Under the pieces are notes generated by a model. It made no database searches. It was not told where the DNA came from and saw only the letters and a list, made by a program, of their open reading frames with translations. 64,000 bases of DNA. Origin: QIJE01 sp048541835. Lineage in GTDB: Bacteria; SZUA-79; Acidulodesulfobacterales; Acidulodesulfobacteraceae. The position numbers and the translations under genes are program-made. This document shows, piece by piece, positions 44,575 through 53,724 of this stretch (position 1 is the first letter of the stretch; every line of letters begins with the position of its first letter). Where the stretch lies: the NCBI RefSeq assembly GCF_048541835.1, contig NZ_JBLEOY010000002.1:496001-560000 (forward strand), written 5' to 3'.

Positions 44575-45027
44575 ATGAAAAAAATATTGGTTTTAATTGC
44601 CCTTGTCGTTCTAACGGTCGGGTTGGGAACATATCTGTATTCATCCGGAAAATTGGCGCAAATGGCGGGTGGTATTACGAGTATGATAGGCGGCGGAATG
44701 ATGGGCATGATGGGCGGCGGATTCAGCGGCAGCGCATATGTCGGTTCCGGTCCAAAGGGGTATAGATTATTTAGGGCCAACGGGTGCATCAGGTGTCATA
44801 CAATCAAGGGTTCCGGCGGAACTATGGGACCGGATCTTTCCCATATAGGTTCAAAAAGAAGCTTCCCATGGATTGTTACTCAAATAGCATATCCGTCGGC
44901 ACATTTTAAACGCGGCTCCATCGTTGCGATTAACGGCAAAACTTATCCGGTCATAATGCCTAATTATGAACATATGCCTAAATCGCAGGTCATAACTATT
45001 TCAAAATATCTTGAATCGCTTAAATAA
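44575..45027 (+). CDS. Membrane-anchored monohaem c-type cytochrome
   Basis: A 150-residue protein with an N-terminal hydrophobic anchor (ILVLIALVVLTVGLGTYLY), a Gly/Met-rich linker (MIGGGMMGMMGGGF) and a cytochrome c domain. The haem site is CIRCHTIKG, followed by GGTMGPDLSHIG; VIMPNYEHMPKSQ should supply the axial Met. It probably carries electrons in the periplasm. A paralogue lies at 52136. The gene ends 7 bp before the convergent ccsA-like gene, within a cytochrome c maturation block. GGGGAG precedes the ATG. Confidence 0.9.
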   Translation: MKKILVLIALVVLTVGLGTYLYSSGKLAQMAGGITSMIGGGMMGMMGGGFSGSAYVGSGPKGYRLFRANGCIRCHTIKGSGGTMGPDLSHIGSKRSFPWIVTQIAYPSAHFKRGSIVAINGKTYPVIMPNYEHMPKSQVITISKYLESLK

Positions 45028-45034
45028 AATTTAC

Positions 45035-45913
45035 CTATGATGCATAAGAGTGAAGACCCGGCAAAAGAATATCGACTCCAAGATAAGCAAATATTAGAAT
45101 GAAGAATCCTATAACGGCTATCCATGCCATTTTTCTTTCCGTCCAGCCCCTCGTAATTTTTGCGTGTAAAAAGAGTGCATAGATAAGCCATGTTACCAAC
45201 GCCCATGTTTCCTTGGGGTCCCAGCTCCAATACCCCCCCCATGCATTGTCTGCCCAAGCCGCACCTATAACGTTTCCGATGGTATCAAGGAGAAATCCGA
45301 AAACGATGGTTTTATAAATAGCTTCATCTAAAATATTACTTGAAGGAATAAGCCTTAAAAAGCGATTTTCTTTTTTTTGAGGATTCTTTTCTTTATTAAA
45401 TTTTATCAGGAAAAGTACACCAAGCCCGCAAGACGTTGCAAAAGCGCCGTAAGCCAGAAAAAGCGCCAATATATGATAGAGTATCCAGTAGCTCTTCAAT
45501 GCCGGAAGCCCCGGTTCGATTATGCTGGATGAAATCGGAGAAAAAGTCGCAAATGTTAAAGCGGCTCCGGCAATAAACGTTATAATTAATCCCAACGCGT
45601 CAAAGTCGTAAAAAGTTCTTAGTAAAATAAAACCCAGAATAATAACGTATGAGAAAAGCACTAAGGAATCATAAAGATCTACCAAAGGCGGCATGTCAAT
45701 GCCGATTTTATAAGAATACAGCCATCTTACGGCAAAGGCAAAAGTTTGAAGGGCTAAAGTCAGTATCAAAACAGCCAAAGATATCTTTGCAAATATTTTT
45801 TTGCCTTTGCTTAATATATAGATTAGATAACCCGCAAAAGATAAAGCTATTAAAAACAATGAAATAGCAAAATACAAAGAACCGTCTAAACTTGCAATAT
45901 TCGCATGAATCAT
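45035..45913 (-). CDS. ccsA: Cytochrome c biogenesis protein CcsA/ResC (system II haem exporter)
   Basis: Together with ResB it moves haem across the membrane and attaches it to apocytochromes. The 292-residue protein has about eight hydrophobic helices and the WWD-like haem-handling region WADNAWGGYWSWDPKETWAL, with the expected Trp and Asp residues. HILALFLAYGAFATSCG and the C-terminal HSYAS are also typical. It follows resB on the same strand by 19 bp, and resA precedes resB, giving resA-resB-ccsA order. Confidence 0.94.
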   Translation of the reverse strand: MIHANIASLDGSLYFAISLFLIALSFAGYLIYILSKGKKIFAKISLAVLILTLALQTFAFAVRWLYSYKIGIDMPPLVDLYDSLVLFSYVIILGFILLRTFYDFDALGLIITFIAGAALTFATFSPISSSIIEPGLPALKSYWILYHILALFLAYGAFATSCGLGVLFLIKFNKEKNPQKKENRFLRLIPSSNILDEAIYKTIVFGFLLDTIGNVIGAAWADNAWGGYWSWDPKETWALVTWLIYALFLHAKITRGWTERKMAWIAVIGFFILIFAYLGVDILLPGLHSYAS

Positions 45914-45932
45914 TTTTAATCTCCCTATGGAC

Positions 45933-47348
45933 TTAAATATAATTTTTAAATTCGGTTATTGTTTTATCAATTTTATCGTAATATGAAATAGATTTTTTAT
46001 TGGAACCCATTAAAATTTCCGTCGTACTTCCTTCCCCATTTTCCGAAGGGTAAATTTTCATCCGTAAAGTTTTATGATTAAAGTAAAAAGAGAAGAATAA
46101 TGAAATAATCATAAAAATGGAGCCTATCCAAATAATCCATGTGTATGAGTTTTTAGCTATTTCCAGACCGCTGTAATAGTATACTTTTACCCCTGCGAAT
46201 ATAAAAGCAAGCTTTTCTTTATACGTCGCAAGTATCAAAGGAAACTTATGCGCCCCTGCAATGCCCGGATGTTCGAAGAATGTAAGATTTTTCAAGTGCT
46301 TCTCGTTTTTATATAAAGATATATAAAACGGGATTTTATGTTTACCGGAGTTTCTTAATGGACTAAATTTAAATTTTAATCCCTTTATACCCGTATCGTA
46401 CAATGTCCCCGGTTCAGCAAAGATTGTACGCTTCTTAAAATGAGTGCCCCCTAAATTCACTAAAAGTAATCTGGCGGCCGAAGGCAAATAGTGCCCGTAG
46501 CTTACCTGATAAATAGTGAGCCCGTCATACGTAAGGGGGTGGTTTACCCGTATTGATTTTGTAAGGATTACCTTATGGTTCTTGATTATGCTCAATTTAC
46601 TGATATAAGCCGCGGGTACTCCGTCCTTGTAATACTTTGTCGTATATTTATCAAGCCTTATTTTAAATGGCAATTTAACGGGTTTTCCGTTTCTGTTTTT
46701 ATCGCTCAACATATATGAATAACCGGTTGACAGCCCTTCATTGATATTTACGTACGACCTGAATCCGTGAGTAATGTTTAAAATTACTCCGAATATTATA
46801 ATTATTATAGCTAAATGAACCGCATAGGGAGACAGACGGAATATTCCGTTTTTAGAAAAATACAGTTCAGACTGTTTGCCGTCATATTTTTCCTTGGGTT
46901 TACCGAATTTCTTTGAAAACATATTTTTCGATATAGACAATACCTCTTCCTGGCTTTTTGAAGAATCTAAACTATAGTATCTTGTTTTTTTAGATTTTCC
47001 TTCCTTAGCGTCGCTTGAAGAGATATTCGGAAACGACGGATCGGGGTTAAAGATAATTTTAAGGGTGTTAGGTATCCTGTCTATGGAGCATACAATTAAA
47101 TTGACGGCAAATAAGCCGCCTAAGGCTACGAAATACCATGAACGGTAAACATTTAAAAAGCCGAGTCCGTAAAGTATATTAAAAAAAAACGGACCGTACG
47201 CCGTTTTATATACTACTAAAGGTTCGCCCTGTTCTATAATAGTGCCTATTATGGATACTGCAGAAATTAAAATAAATAAAATCATAGCCAATTTTACGGA
47301 AGAAAAAAGCCTTTTCAACTTTGATAAAATGACGATTATAAGCTTCAT
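45933..47348 (-). CDS. resB: Cytochrome c biogenesis protein ResB (system II)
   Basis: ResB/Ccs1 partners CcsA in the system II synthase. The 471-residue protein opens with LKRLFSSVKLAMILFILISA and SIIGTIIEQGEP, the family start. It has further helices (GGLFAVNLIVCSIDRIPNTL; SPYAVHLAIIIIIFGVILN), a large periplasmic domain (VNHPLTYDGLTIYQVSYG), and a last helix near the C-terminus (TWIIWIGSIFMIISLFFSFY). Catalytic His residues are likely in HLAII. It lies 37 bp after resA. Confidence 0.93.
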   Translation of the reverse strand: MKLIIVILSKLKRLFSSVKLAMILFILISAVSIIGTIIEQGEPLVVYKTAYGPFFFNILYGLGFLNVYRSWYFVALGGLFAVNLIVCSIDRIPNTLKIIFNPDPSFPNISSSDAKEGKSKKTRYYSLDSSKSQEEVLSISKNMFSKKFGKPKEKYDGKQSELYFSKNGIFRLSPYAVHLAIIIIIFGVILNITHGFRSYVNINEGLSTGYSYMLSDKNRNGKPVKLPFKIRLDKYTTKYYKDGVPAAYISKLSIIKNHKVILTKSIRVNHPLTYDGLTIYQVSYGHYLPSAARLLLVNLGGTHFKKRTIFAEPGTLYDTGIKGLKFKFSPLRNSGKHKIPFYISLYKNEKHLKNLTFFEHPGIAGAHKFPLILATYKEKLAFIFAGVKVYYYSGLEIAKNSYTWIIWIGSIFMIISLFFSFYFNHKTLRMKIYPSENGEGSTTEILMGSNKKSISYYDKIDKTITEFKNYI

Positions 47349-47385
47349 ACGCTACCTCAATTGTTAATTATTGAATTATGCCTTA

Positions 47386-47946
47386 TTATATTTTTTTATT
47401 AATTTTTTTAAACTCGTATTTCAGAAAACCCGGCGGTAGTTCTCCCGTAAAATGGGTAACGACAATCCCTTTTCTATTTATTATAAAGGACTGCGGTATC
47501 TCGTAAATATTGCCGTAAGCCTTGGATATGCTGCGGGTAGCCATTCCTACCGGATACGTGATGATACCCCCCTTAAAGGTCTTTATGAAATTAAGCACCG
47601 CTACCGGTCCACTATTGTTAACGGAGAGACCGAAGATTACGAAGCCATCCTTTTTATGCGATTTATAAAATTTTTCAAGCCTCGGCATTTCATCTCTGCA
47701 AGGGGGACACCATGTAGCCCAGAAATTGATGAGAATAATCTTGCCCCTAAATTTTTTTAAAGATAGAGTCATTCCAGGATAGTTAATACTTTTAACGGAA
47801 AATTGGGGGGCAAGAGTTTCCCTGCCCGATTTAGTTATTTTAGTGTTTTTCATTAAGCCTGAAAACTTAATCGCTAAAATGGATGCTGCAATAATGACAA
47901 TTATAAAAATTATTATTTTGGTTGTCCGTTTGGAATTTTTATTCAT
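47386..47946 (-). CDS. resA: ResA/TlpA-like thioredoxin for cytochrome c maturation
   Basis: A membrane-anchored periplasmic thioredoxin of 186 residues that likely reduces CxxCH sites before haem attachment. The N-terminal anchor is IIIFIIVIIAASILAIKFSG; the active site is WATWCPPCRDEMP; IYEIPQSFIINRKG gives the cis-Pro strand. It heads the resA-resB-ccsA row and is closely similar in layout to the protein at 26584. A GGAGG site precedes the ATG. Confidence 0.88.
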   Translation of the reverse strand: MNKNSKRTTKIIIFIIVIIAASILAIKFSGLMKNTKITKSGRETLAPQFSVKSINYPGMTLSLKKFRGKIILINFWATWCPPCRDEMPRLEKFYKSHKKDGFVIFGLSVNNSGPVAVLNFIKTFKGGIITYPVGMATRSISKAYGNIYEIPQSFIINRKGIVVTHFTGELPPGFLKYEFKKINKKI

Positions 47947-48067
47947 TATAACCTCCTTCTTTTTTACCGCTGCATAACCGTATGGCTAAGTTCATAGCTC
48001 ATATGAGATTACAAACGGCATAAACAATATAATAACAAGTTAAAAACTTACATTTAGATCATATAGA

Positions 48068-48463
48068 TTAAACAGAAAGGAACTTAGGGGGATGATTTAT
48101 GGGAAATATTAAGAGTTTCTGAAGAAAAATATATAGTAAAAAAATGAGCATAAAAGTTGCGCCGAAATTGCCGGTAGAATCAAATATATTCGTGAATATA
48201 TTTTGGCATTCTATGCCGCATATTGACTGGATTTGTTGCAAGTGTTTGCTGCTCGAACTCAATAAAGCGTAAAATACAGAATTCTTGAAGACCGATTTGT
48301 TTTGAATAGTTATCGGTTTTTTAGGATGATATATTTTGGCAGAAAATCCTATATTTGAAGACGCCGGATAAGCATAGCTCAGTTCGGTTACGCATATTAA
48401 ATAAGTTATACTCAGGAAAGATAAAACAAAAAATGCGACATATAAATACCTTTTTAAAGCCAC
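48068..48463 (-). CDS. Hypothetical membrane protein
   Basis: Not recognised. The 131-residue frame starts with GTG after AGGAGCG, so it is probably real. It has an N-terminal hydrophobic segment (YLYVAFFVLSFLSITYLICV), possibly a signal peptide ending near SYAYPASS, a central polar part with a CGIEC pair (QSICGIECQNIF), and a C-terminal hydrophobic segment (FGATFMLIFLLYIFLQKLLI). It is next to the cytochrome c maturation genes but separate from them by 121 bp. Any role there is speculation. Confidence 0.5.
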   Translation of the reverse strand: MALKRYLYVAFFVLSFLSITYLICVTELSYAYPASSNIGFSAKIYHPKKPITIQNKSVFKNSVFYALLSSSSKHLQQIQSICGIECQNIFTNIFDSTGNFGATFMLIFLLYIFLQKLLIFPINHPPKFLSV

Positions 48464-48669
48464 GTTAAACGCTCCTTTCCTTATCCGTATATACTTTTTT
48501 CATCTTGCTCTCAATGTTACTACGAATAAACAGCGGTGTCAATCTTATAAATTTTCAACGCCCTCGAATCAAAGTAAAGCCTTGAAATCCAACTTCTGTT
48601 ATTGTAAAAATCCGTTGAGATTTATTATAATGTAAAGAAAAGGTTAAAAAACAGAGGGGGCACAATAAT

Positions 48670-49359
48670 ATGTCGGAAAATATTAATGGTATTTTTTCTT
48701 CTATCGCTAATGTTTATGATTTTATGGGGCATTTTTTCAGTTTAGGAATAGACGGAATATGGCGAAAGATTGTTGCAGGGGAGGCTATGGTAGAAAAAAC
48801 CGACTATAAAGTACTTGATGTCGCTACCGGAACGGGTTCTATCGCAATCGATATTGCCGAGAAAGCAAGGAGAGTTAAAAAACAGGTTGAAATCGTCGCC
48901 GTAGATTTCAACAAAGATATGCTTAACATAGCCAGGAATAAAATAAAAAGAAAAAGAATAGTCAATATACGCGTTAAAATCGAAGATGCTATGAGACTCG
49001 ACGAGCCCTGTTGCAGTTATGATGTTGTGACTGCGGGATTCTTGCTCAGGAATATCGATGATACTGAAGTTTTTGCTAAAGAGTTAAAAAGGATTTTGAA
49101 AAAGGATGGAAAATTTATATTATTGGAAATGGGTAAACCTCAGAATAGAATTTCTAAGATATTTTTCGAAATATATTTTTTTATAATCAGATTTTTAGGT
49201 TCGATTATAAATAAAAATGCGTATAACTGGCTGACATACAGCATAATGGCTTTTGATAGAAACGAGATGCTGAATATTTTAGCGAACAAGGGATTTAGAG
49301 ATCTAAAGATTAAAAATCTGCCTTTTCATGTAGGTTTTGTAATAACCGGCATAAAATGA
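48670..49359 (+). CDS. ubiE: UbiE/MenG quinone C-methyltransferase
   Basis: SAM-dependent methylation in menaquinone or ubiquinone synthesis. The 229-residue protein starts IFSSIANVYDFMGHFFSLGI, with the usual YD..N-like opening, and has VLDVATGTGSIAIDIA as the SAM-binding site, AVDFNKDMLNIAR, and the family segment YDVVTAGFLLRNIDD. GKFILLEMGKP follows as expected. In an organism of this type menaquinone is the more likely product. A GGGGG site precedes the ATG. Confidence 0.93.
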   Translation: MSENINGIFSSIANVYDFMGHFFSLGIDGIWRKIVAGEAMVEKTDYKVLDVATGTGSIAIDIAEKARRVKKQVEIVAVDFNKDMLNIARNKIKRKRIVNIRVKIEDAMRLDEPCCSYDVVTAGFLLRNIDDTEVFAKELKRILKKDGKFILLEMGKPQNRISKIFFEIYFFIIRFLGSIINKNAYNWLTYSIMAFDRNEMLNILANKGFRDLKIKNLPFHVGFVITGIK

Positions 49360-49488
49360 GATAGTTCTAAACAACAACATTGATTAAATAGAAAAATATT
49401 GACTTATAACCTTTAAGTCGTTACAATAGACCATAGTGATAAACGTTTTTAATTTAATGCTTTTTAACGAATAAACATTAAATAAATT

Positions 49489-50868
49489 ATGAACAGTAAA
49501 GCCCCTCATCTTTTCCGTTTTTTTTTACTTTCTATTTTCTTCTTGTTTTACCTGTCGTATTTATCGGGCTTCGGCGATAATGATGCCCTTGCATTCCATG
49601 CAAGACCTTTGCGCATTATTACACTGAATAATGCTTATATTCTTGCGGCTCATCGTAACGACACTATAAAGGCTGCAAAAGAGAGTTATTATCAGTCTAC
49701 GCTTTTAAAATGGTCTGCCGTCGGCATGATATTGCCGAATATCCGGCTTATATATAAAGACCAAAGAATGCATTTTAACTCACCTGCAGCTCCCTCATCT
49801 TCAGGCGGCGGTACCTTTTTGTTTTTATATCCGAATTATGAATATAGTTTTATGTTGAGCCAACCTATTCTTAACATAGGAGCAATTCCGGCATATCAGG
49901 CAGCGCAAAATATGATAGCTTTTAATAAGATGAATCTTAATAATGTATCCTCTGCAACGCTTTACAATGTAGCGGTAGATTACTATACGGTTATAAACGA
50001 CTTAAGTTTGATTAAGGCGGATAGTAAGACTTTAAATGAGGCAAAAACACATCTTAGACTGTCCGAGGCTAGACTTGGAGCGGGGCTTGCTATAGTTACC
50101 GATGTTCTTCAGGCGAAATCTCAATTTTATGCCGCAAGACAACAGTTGTTAAGCTCAAAAAATGCATTAAAGACGGTAAAGGCCGATCTCGCCGCACTTC
50201 TCGGTATAGGCCGGTACTTCGGGGTCGTAAAACCGTCCGAGCCCGTTTTCAAAAAGGCGCCGTTAAAAACGTACATTACATCGGCATATAAAAATAATTC
50301 CGGATTAAAGGCTTTAAGGTTTGCCAAAAAGGCTGCCGACGATAAGGTCGTATATTACGAATCGCAATATATTCCCACTATTAACTTTACCGCTTCCTAT
50401 AATGCACTTTCGAGCAGCCATTTTATACCGGATGGTTCGTTAAGTTACTGGACTGCCGGCGCGACATTGACTATGCCTATATTTCAGGGTTCAACAAGAA
50501 TAGTTTCCATAGAAAAAGCACGTTCGGCGGCAAATCAATCAATGTACAATACGACCCAGACAAAACGGAATTTAAAGGCACGGGTTATATCGGAGTTTTA
50601 TAATATTCAAAATCTTAAATATGAAGTGATTACGCTTAAGCATGAAGAGAAATTTGCATCTAAAAATTATGAGCTCGTAGAAGAAGAATATAAGGCCGGT
50701 GTTGCAACAAGCGTAGACGTTATAACCGCTATGGCGGAGCTAACTAAGGCAAGACATAATCTTTTATCTGCCGGATTAAGTTATGATAAATCCGTTTTAG
50801 GACTAAAAAGACTGACAGGTTCGTTCAAAGAAAAACTTGTAAACTTGACAGAGGATAGGTTTAATTGA
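49489..50868 (+). CDS. TolC-family outer membrane efflux protein
   Basis: The 459-residue protein forms the outer-membrane and periplasmic tunnel of an efflux or secretion pump. After a hydrophobic signal (FRFFLLSIFFLFYLSYLSG) come two internally similar halves of long helices and strands, typical of TolC: LRLSEARLGAGLAIVTDVLQ in the first and EEEYKAGVATSVDVITAMAE in the second. The adaptor gene follows 69 bp later. No inner-membrane pump gene is adjacent. Confidence 0.9.
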   Translation: MNSKAPHLFRFFLLSIFFLFYLSYLSGFGDNDALAFHARPLRIITLNNAYILAAHRNDTIKAAKESYYQSTLLKWSAVGMILPNIRLIYKDQRMHFNSPAAPSSSGGGTFLFLYPNYEYSFMLSQPILNIGAIPAYQAAQNMIAFNKMNLNNVSSATLYNVAVDYYTVINDLSLIKADSKTLNEAKTHLRLSEARLGAGLAIVTDVLQAKSQFYAARQQLLSSKNALKTVKADLAALLGIGRYFGVVKPSEPVFKKAPLKTYITSAYKNNSGLKALRFAKKAADDKVVYYESQYIPTINFTASYNALSSSHFIPDGSLSYWTAGATLTMPIFQGSTRIVSIEKARSAANQSMYNTTQTKRNLKARVISEFYNIQNLKYEVITLKHEEKFASKNYELVEEEYKAGVATSVDVITAMAELTKARHNLLSAGLSYDKSVLGLKRLTGSFKEKLVNLTEDRFN

Positions 50869-50937
50869 TTTTCAAATTGTAGCAGGCGATGCATATGTGG
50901 CTTTGTAATTAATATATGGCTAAAACGGTTGGATTAA

Positions 50938-52119
50938 ATGGATAAAGATGATGAGAAAATCGGCGAAACCGAGGAAAACTATTCAGTTACCGCAGGTACT
51001 AAATTTACCAAAAAAAATATCGTCATAGCTTCTATTATATTTTCGTTTGCAATAGTTGTAGGTATATTTGTTTTTAGGTGGTATCTTTTAGGGCTTACGC
51101 ATGTATACACTGAAGACGCGGAAATTAACGGGCATTTGATTTCCGTAAGTACAATGGTTCCCGGGAATATTAAGGCCGTTTACGTCCATAAGAACGAGTC
51201 TGTTAAAAAGGGTGAGTTCATTGCAAGAATAGATGATTCCGCATATTATCCCGCAATGCTTCAGGCAAGAGCCTATTACAAACTTGCAAGGGCAAAACTT
51301 TTTAGTGCCGGCGCGGATATCGCCGGATTTATCGGAACTAATTATAATTCTTTTTATCTCTCTAAGCTTGCATATAAAATGGCTTTGGCCGACCTTGGTA
51401 AGGCAAAGCTTACATACGAATTACATAGAAGAGATTATAAGCGAGATTTATTGCTTTTAAAGAAAGAATTTATTACTAAGCAACAGTTTGATTCGGTTAG
51501 GACGGCATATCTGGTGTCTAAGCAGGCTTATCTTGCTGCGGTATCCGCCCTTGGAACCGCTAAAAGGAACTATTTCCAGTCAAGCTATATGAAAAACAAT
51601 ATAGCCGCTAATAATCTGACTACACTTAAACCGCTCGAAGCAAACGTTAAAATTGCTAAAGCCGCATACGAGGTTGCCCTTGCCGATTATAAAAATACCT
51701 TTATACGTTCTCCGATAAACGGAGTCGTAGCCAAAGAGATGTCTTATATAGGGGAATATGTTACGCCGGGTACGCCGATAATCATAGAAAATAATTTAAG
51801 AAACGTGTGGGTTACGGCGAATGTAAAAGAAACCGTTATCGAGAATATTAAAAGGGGCGATCCCGTTAAGATCATCGTGGATTCTTTTCCCGGCAGGGTT
51901 TTTAATGGAAGGGTAGAATTTGTCGGATCCGTCAGCACGTCCAAGTTCGCATTGATTCCGACGAATAATCCATCCGGAACATTTACCAAGGTAACGCATA
52001 GGCTTCCGGTGAGAATTAAGATTCTAAATGACTACGGACATATTTTAAAGCCAGGAATGATGGTTGAGGTAACTATAAGTACGGCTAAAATAAAATCTAA
52101 AGATAAATTCGTTAAGTAA
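50938..52119 (+). CDS. HlyD/EmrA-family membrane fusion protein
   Basis: The periplasmic adaptor that links an inner-membrane pump to TolC. The 393-residue protein has one N-terminal anchor (IVIASIIFSFAIVVGIFVFRWYL in part: ASIIFSFAIVVGIFVF), then YTEDAEINGHLISVSTMVPG and VYVHKNESVKKGEFIARID of the lipoyl half. A helical hairpin follows, then DYKNTFIRSPINGVVAKEMS and the beta-barrel (VTANVKETVIENIKRGDPVK). The EmrA type usually pairs with an EmrB MFS pump, absent here. It shares a strand with the TolC gene upstream and the cytochrome gene downstream. Confidence 0.9.
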   Translation: MDKDDEKIGETEENYSVTAGTKFTKKNIVIASIIFSFAIVVGIFVFRWYLLGLTHVYTEDAEINGHLISVSTMVPGNIKAVYVHKNESVKKGEFIARIDDSAYYPAMLQARAYYKLARAKLFSAGADIAGFIGTNYNSFYLSKLAYKMALADLGKAKLTYELHRRDYKRDLLLLKKEFITKQQFDSVRTAYLVSKQAYLAAVSALGTAKRNYFQSSYMKNNIAANNLTTLKPLEANVKIAKAAYEVALADYKNTFIRSPINGVVAKEMSYIGEYVTPGTPIIIENNLRNVWVTANVKETVIENIKRGDPVKIIVDSFPGRVFNGRVEFVGSVSTSKFALIPTNNPSGTFTKVTHRLPVRIKILNDYGHILKPGMMVEVTISTAKIKSKDKFVK

Positions 52120-52135
52120 ACAATTAATATATAGT

Positions 52136-52537
52136 ATGAATATTAAAAATACAGGCAAGACATTTTTATTCGTTGCGTTATTTTCGGTTTTGTCAATATT
52201 CGCATTCTATTCGGTATATCCTAAGGCTGCATATTCACATTATAGTCAGAATAGCGGAGGGAAATATTTTTTTAACTATTATAATTGCATAGATTGTCAT
52301 GTCATAAACGGCATAGGCGGAACGCTCGGTCCTTCGTTGTCTGATTACGGAAATGAAGGCAAAATCTATCGGTGGACGGTTGCCCAGATTAAAAATCCGC
52401 GGGTTCATTTCAAGGTGGGTTCCAAGATTAAAATAAACGGCAGGGTCTATTATGCCATTATGCCGTCCTATAATTATATTTCTAAGTCTGATATTAAAGT
52501 ACTTGTGGCATATCTATATTCATTAAAAAATAAATAG
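52136..52537 (+). CDS. Monohaem c-type cytochrome
   Basis: A 133-residue exported cytochrome. The signal or anchor is FLFVALFSVLSIFAFYSVYP. The haem site is CIDCHVING, followed by IGGTLGPSLSDYG, and the axial Met is likely in AIMPSYNYISKSD. The layout, including KING-type and VxFK/VHFK strands, parallels the cytochrome at 44575 closely, so the two are paralogues. It starts 16 bp after the HlyD-type gene, an unexpected partner; an electron carrier for respiration is the safer assumption. Confidence 0.88.
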   Translation: MNIKNTGKTFLFVALFSVLSIFAFYSVYPKAAYSHYSQNSGGKYFFNYYNCIDCHVINGIGGTLGPSLSDYGNEGKIYRWTVAQIKNPRVHFKVGSKIKINGRVYYAIMPSYNYISKSDIKVLVAYLYSLKNK

Positions 52538-52582
52538 ATAAAAATTATTAATTATAATTTAAGATGATTACGGCATATCGGT

Positions 52583-53680
52583 TTGGAAATTAAAAATCAG
52601 AGAAGACCCTCCCGGACAATTAAAATAGGTAGTGTTTCAATCGGTTCGGACGCCCCTATAAGCGTTCAATCCATGACAAATACTATTACCGAAGATATTC
52701 CTTCCACAGTAAGGCAAATCAAAGATTTAGAGGACTACAACTGTGAAATAGTTAGAATCGCAGTGAATACGGATAATGCTGCAAGGTCTTTGCGGGAGAT
52801 AGTGAAGCAGGTCAAAGTGCCTATAGTTGCAGATATCCATTTTGACCATAAACTTGCCGTGGCTTCTTTAGAAGCAGGGGTTAGCGGTTTAAGGATTAAT
52901 CCGGGGAATATCGGGGATAAAAAAAAAGTGAAAGAGGTTGTTGCCGCATGTAAAGATAGGGCAATTCCAATAAGGATAGGGGTTAATTCCGGATCCTTGG
53001 AAAAAGGCTTGCTCGAAAAAAACAGGGGGGATTTTGCTGCAGCAATGGTTGATAGCGCCCTTAAGCATATTAATATTTTAGAAGATGAATCTTTTTACGA
53101 TATAAAAATATCGTTAAAATCTACCGATATTTTAACGACGATAAGGGGATACGAACTACTTGCGGAAAAGGTAGATTATCCGTTTCATATAGGCATAACC
53201 GAGTCGGGAACAGTCCTCTCGGGAACCGTAAAATCCGGCGTAGGAATAGGTATTTTACTTTATAAAGGAATAGGGGATACCGTAAGGGTTTCTTTAAGCG
53301 ATAACCCTGTTACGGAAGTTATTGTCGCTTATCATATTTTAAGGGATTTAGGTTTAAGAAGCGGAGGCGTCCAACTTTTATCCTGCCCGACTTGCGGAAG
53401 GACGGAGATAGATATCGTCAAGATAGCAAGGGATTTTGAGAGAGTTTCCGCTAAGATAAAGTCGAATATAAAGGTTGCGATAATGGGATGTGTAGTGAAC
53501 GGTCCCGGTGAATCTATGCATGCGGATGTCGGTATTGCTGGAGGAAAAGAAAAATCGGTTTTATTTTCTAAGGGTAAAATTATAGGTAGGTACGACAATA
53601 AGGAAATATTCGATGTATTGATAAAGGAAGTAGAAAATATTACCGGAGAAAAGATTTCTTTGGATTCTATGCTTTTATAG
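52583..53680 (+). CDS. ispG: 4-hydroxy-3-methylbut-2-en-1-yl diphosphate synthase IspG (GcpE)
   Basis: The penultimate enzyme of the MEP isoprenoid pathway, using a [4Fe-4S] cluster. The 365-residue protein has VQSMTNTITEDIPSTVRQI, PIVADIHFDHKLAV, LRINPGNIG, and the cluster ligands in LLSCPTCGRTE and MGCVVNGPGE. The start appears to be TTG at 52583, as the family begins here (KIGSVSIGSDAPISVQSM) and no in-frame ATG precedes it. A short AT-rich hairpin separates it from proS. Confidence 0.95.
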   Translation: MEIKNQRRPSRTIKIGSVSIGSDAPISVQSMTNTITEDIPSTVRQIKDLEDYNCEIVRIAVNTDNAARSLREIVKQVKVPIVADIHFDHKLAVASLEAGVSGLRINPGNIGDKKKVKEVVAACKDRAIPIRIGVNSGSLEKGLLEKNRGDFAAAMVDSALKHINILEDESFYDIKISLKSTDILTTIRGYELLAEKVDYPFHIGITESGTVLSGTVKSGVGIGILLYKGIGDTVRVSLSDNPVTEVIVAYHILRDLGLRSGGVQLLSCPTCGRTEIDIVKIARDFERVSAKIKSNIKVAIMGCVVNGPGESMHADVGIAGGKEKSVLFSKGKIIGRYDNKEIFDVLIKEVENITGEKISLDSMLL

Positions 53681-53703
53681 ACAATATACGGTTGGTATAT
53701 TGT
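53681..53703 (+). repeat. Perfect hairpin in the ispG-proS gap
   Basis: ACAATATAC (53681-53689) pairs with GTATATTGT (53695-53703) around a 5-nt loop, directly after the ispG stop. The proS ATG is 21 bp further on. There is no T tract. It could stabilise the ispG 3' end or modulate proS expression. Confidence 0.55.
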
Positions 53704-53724
53704 AATTATTCTTACGAGGTAAAC

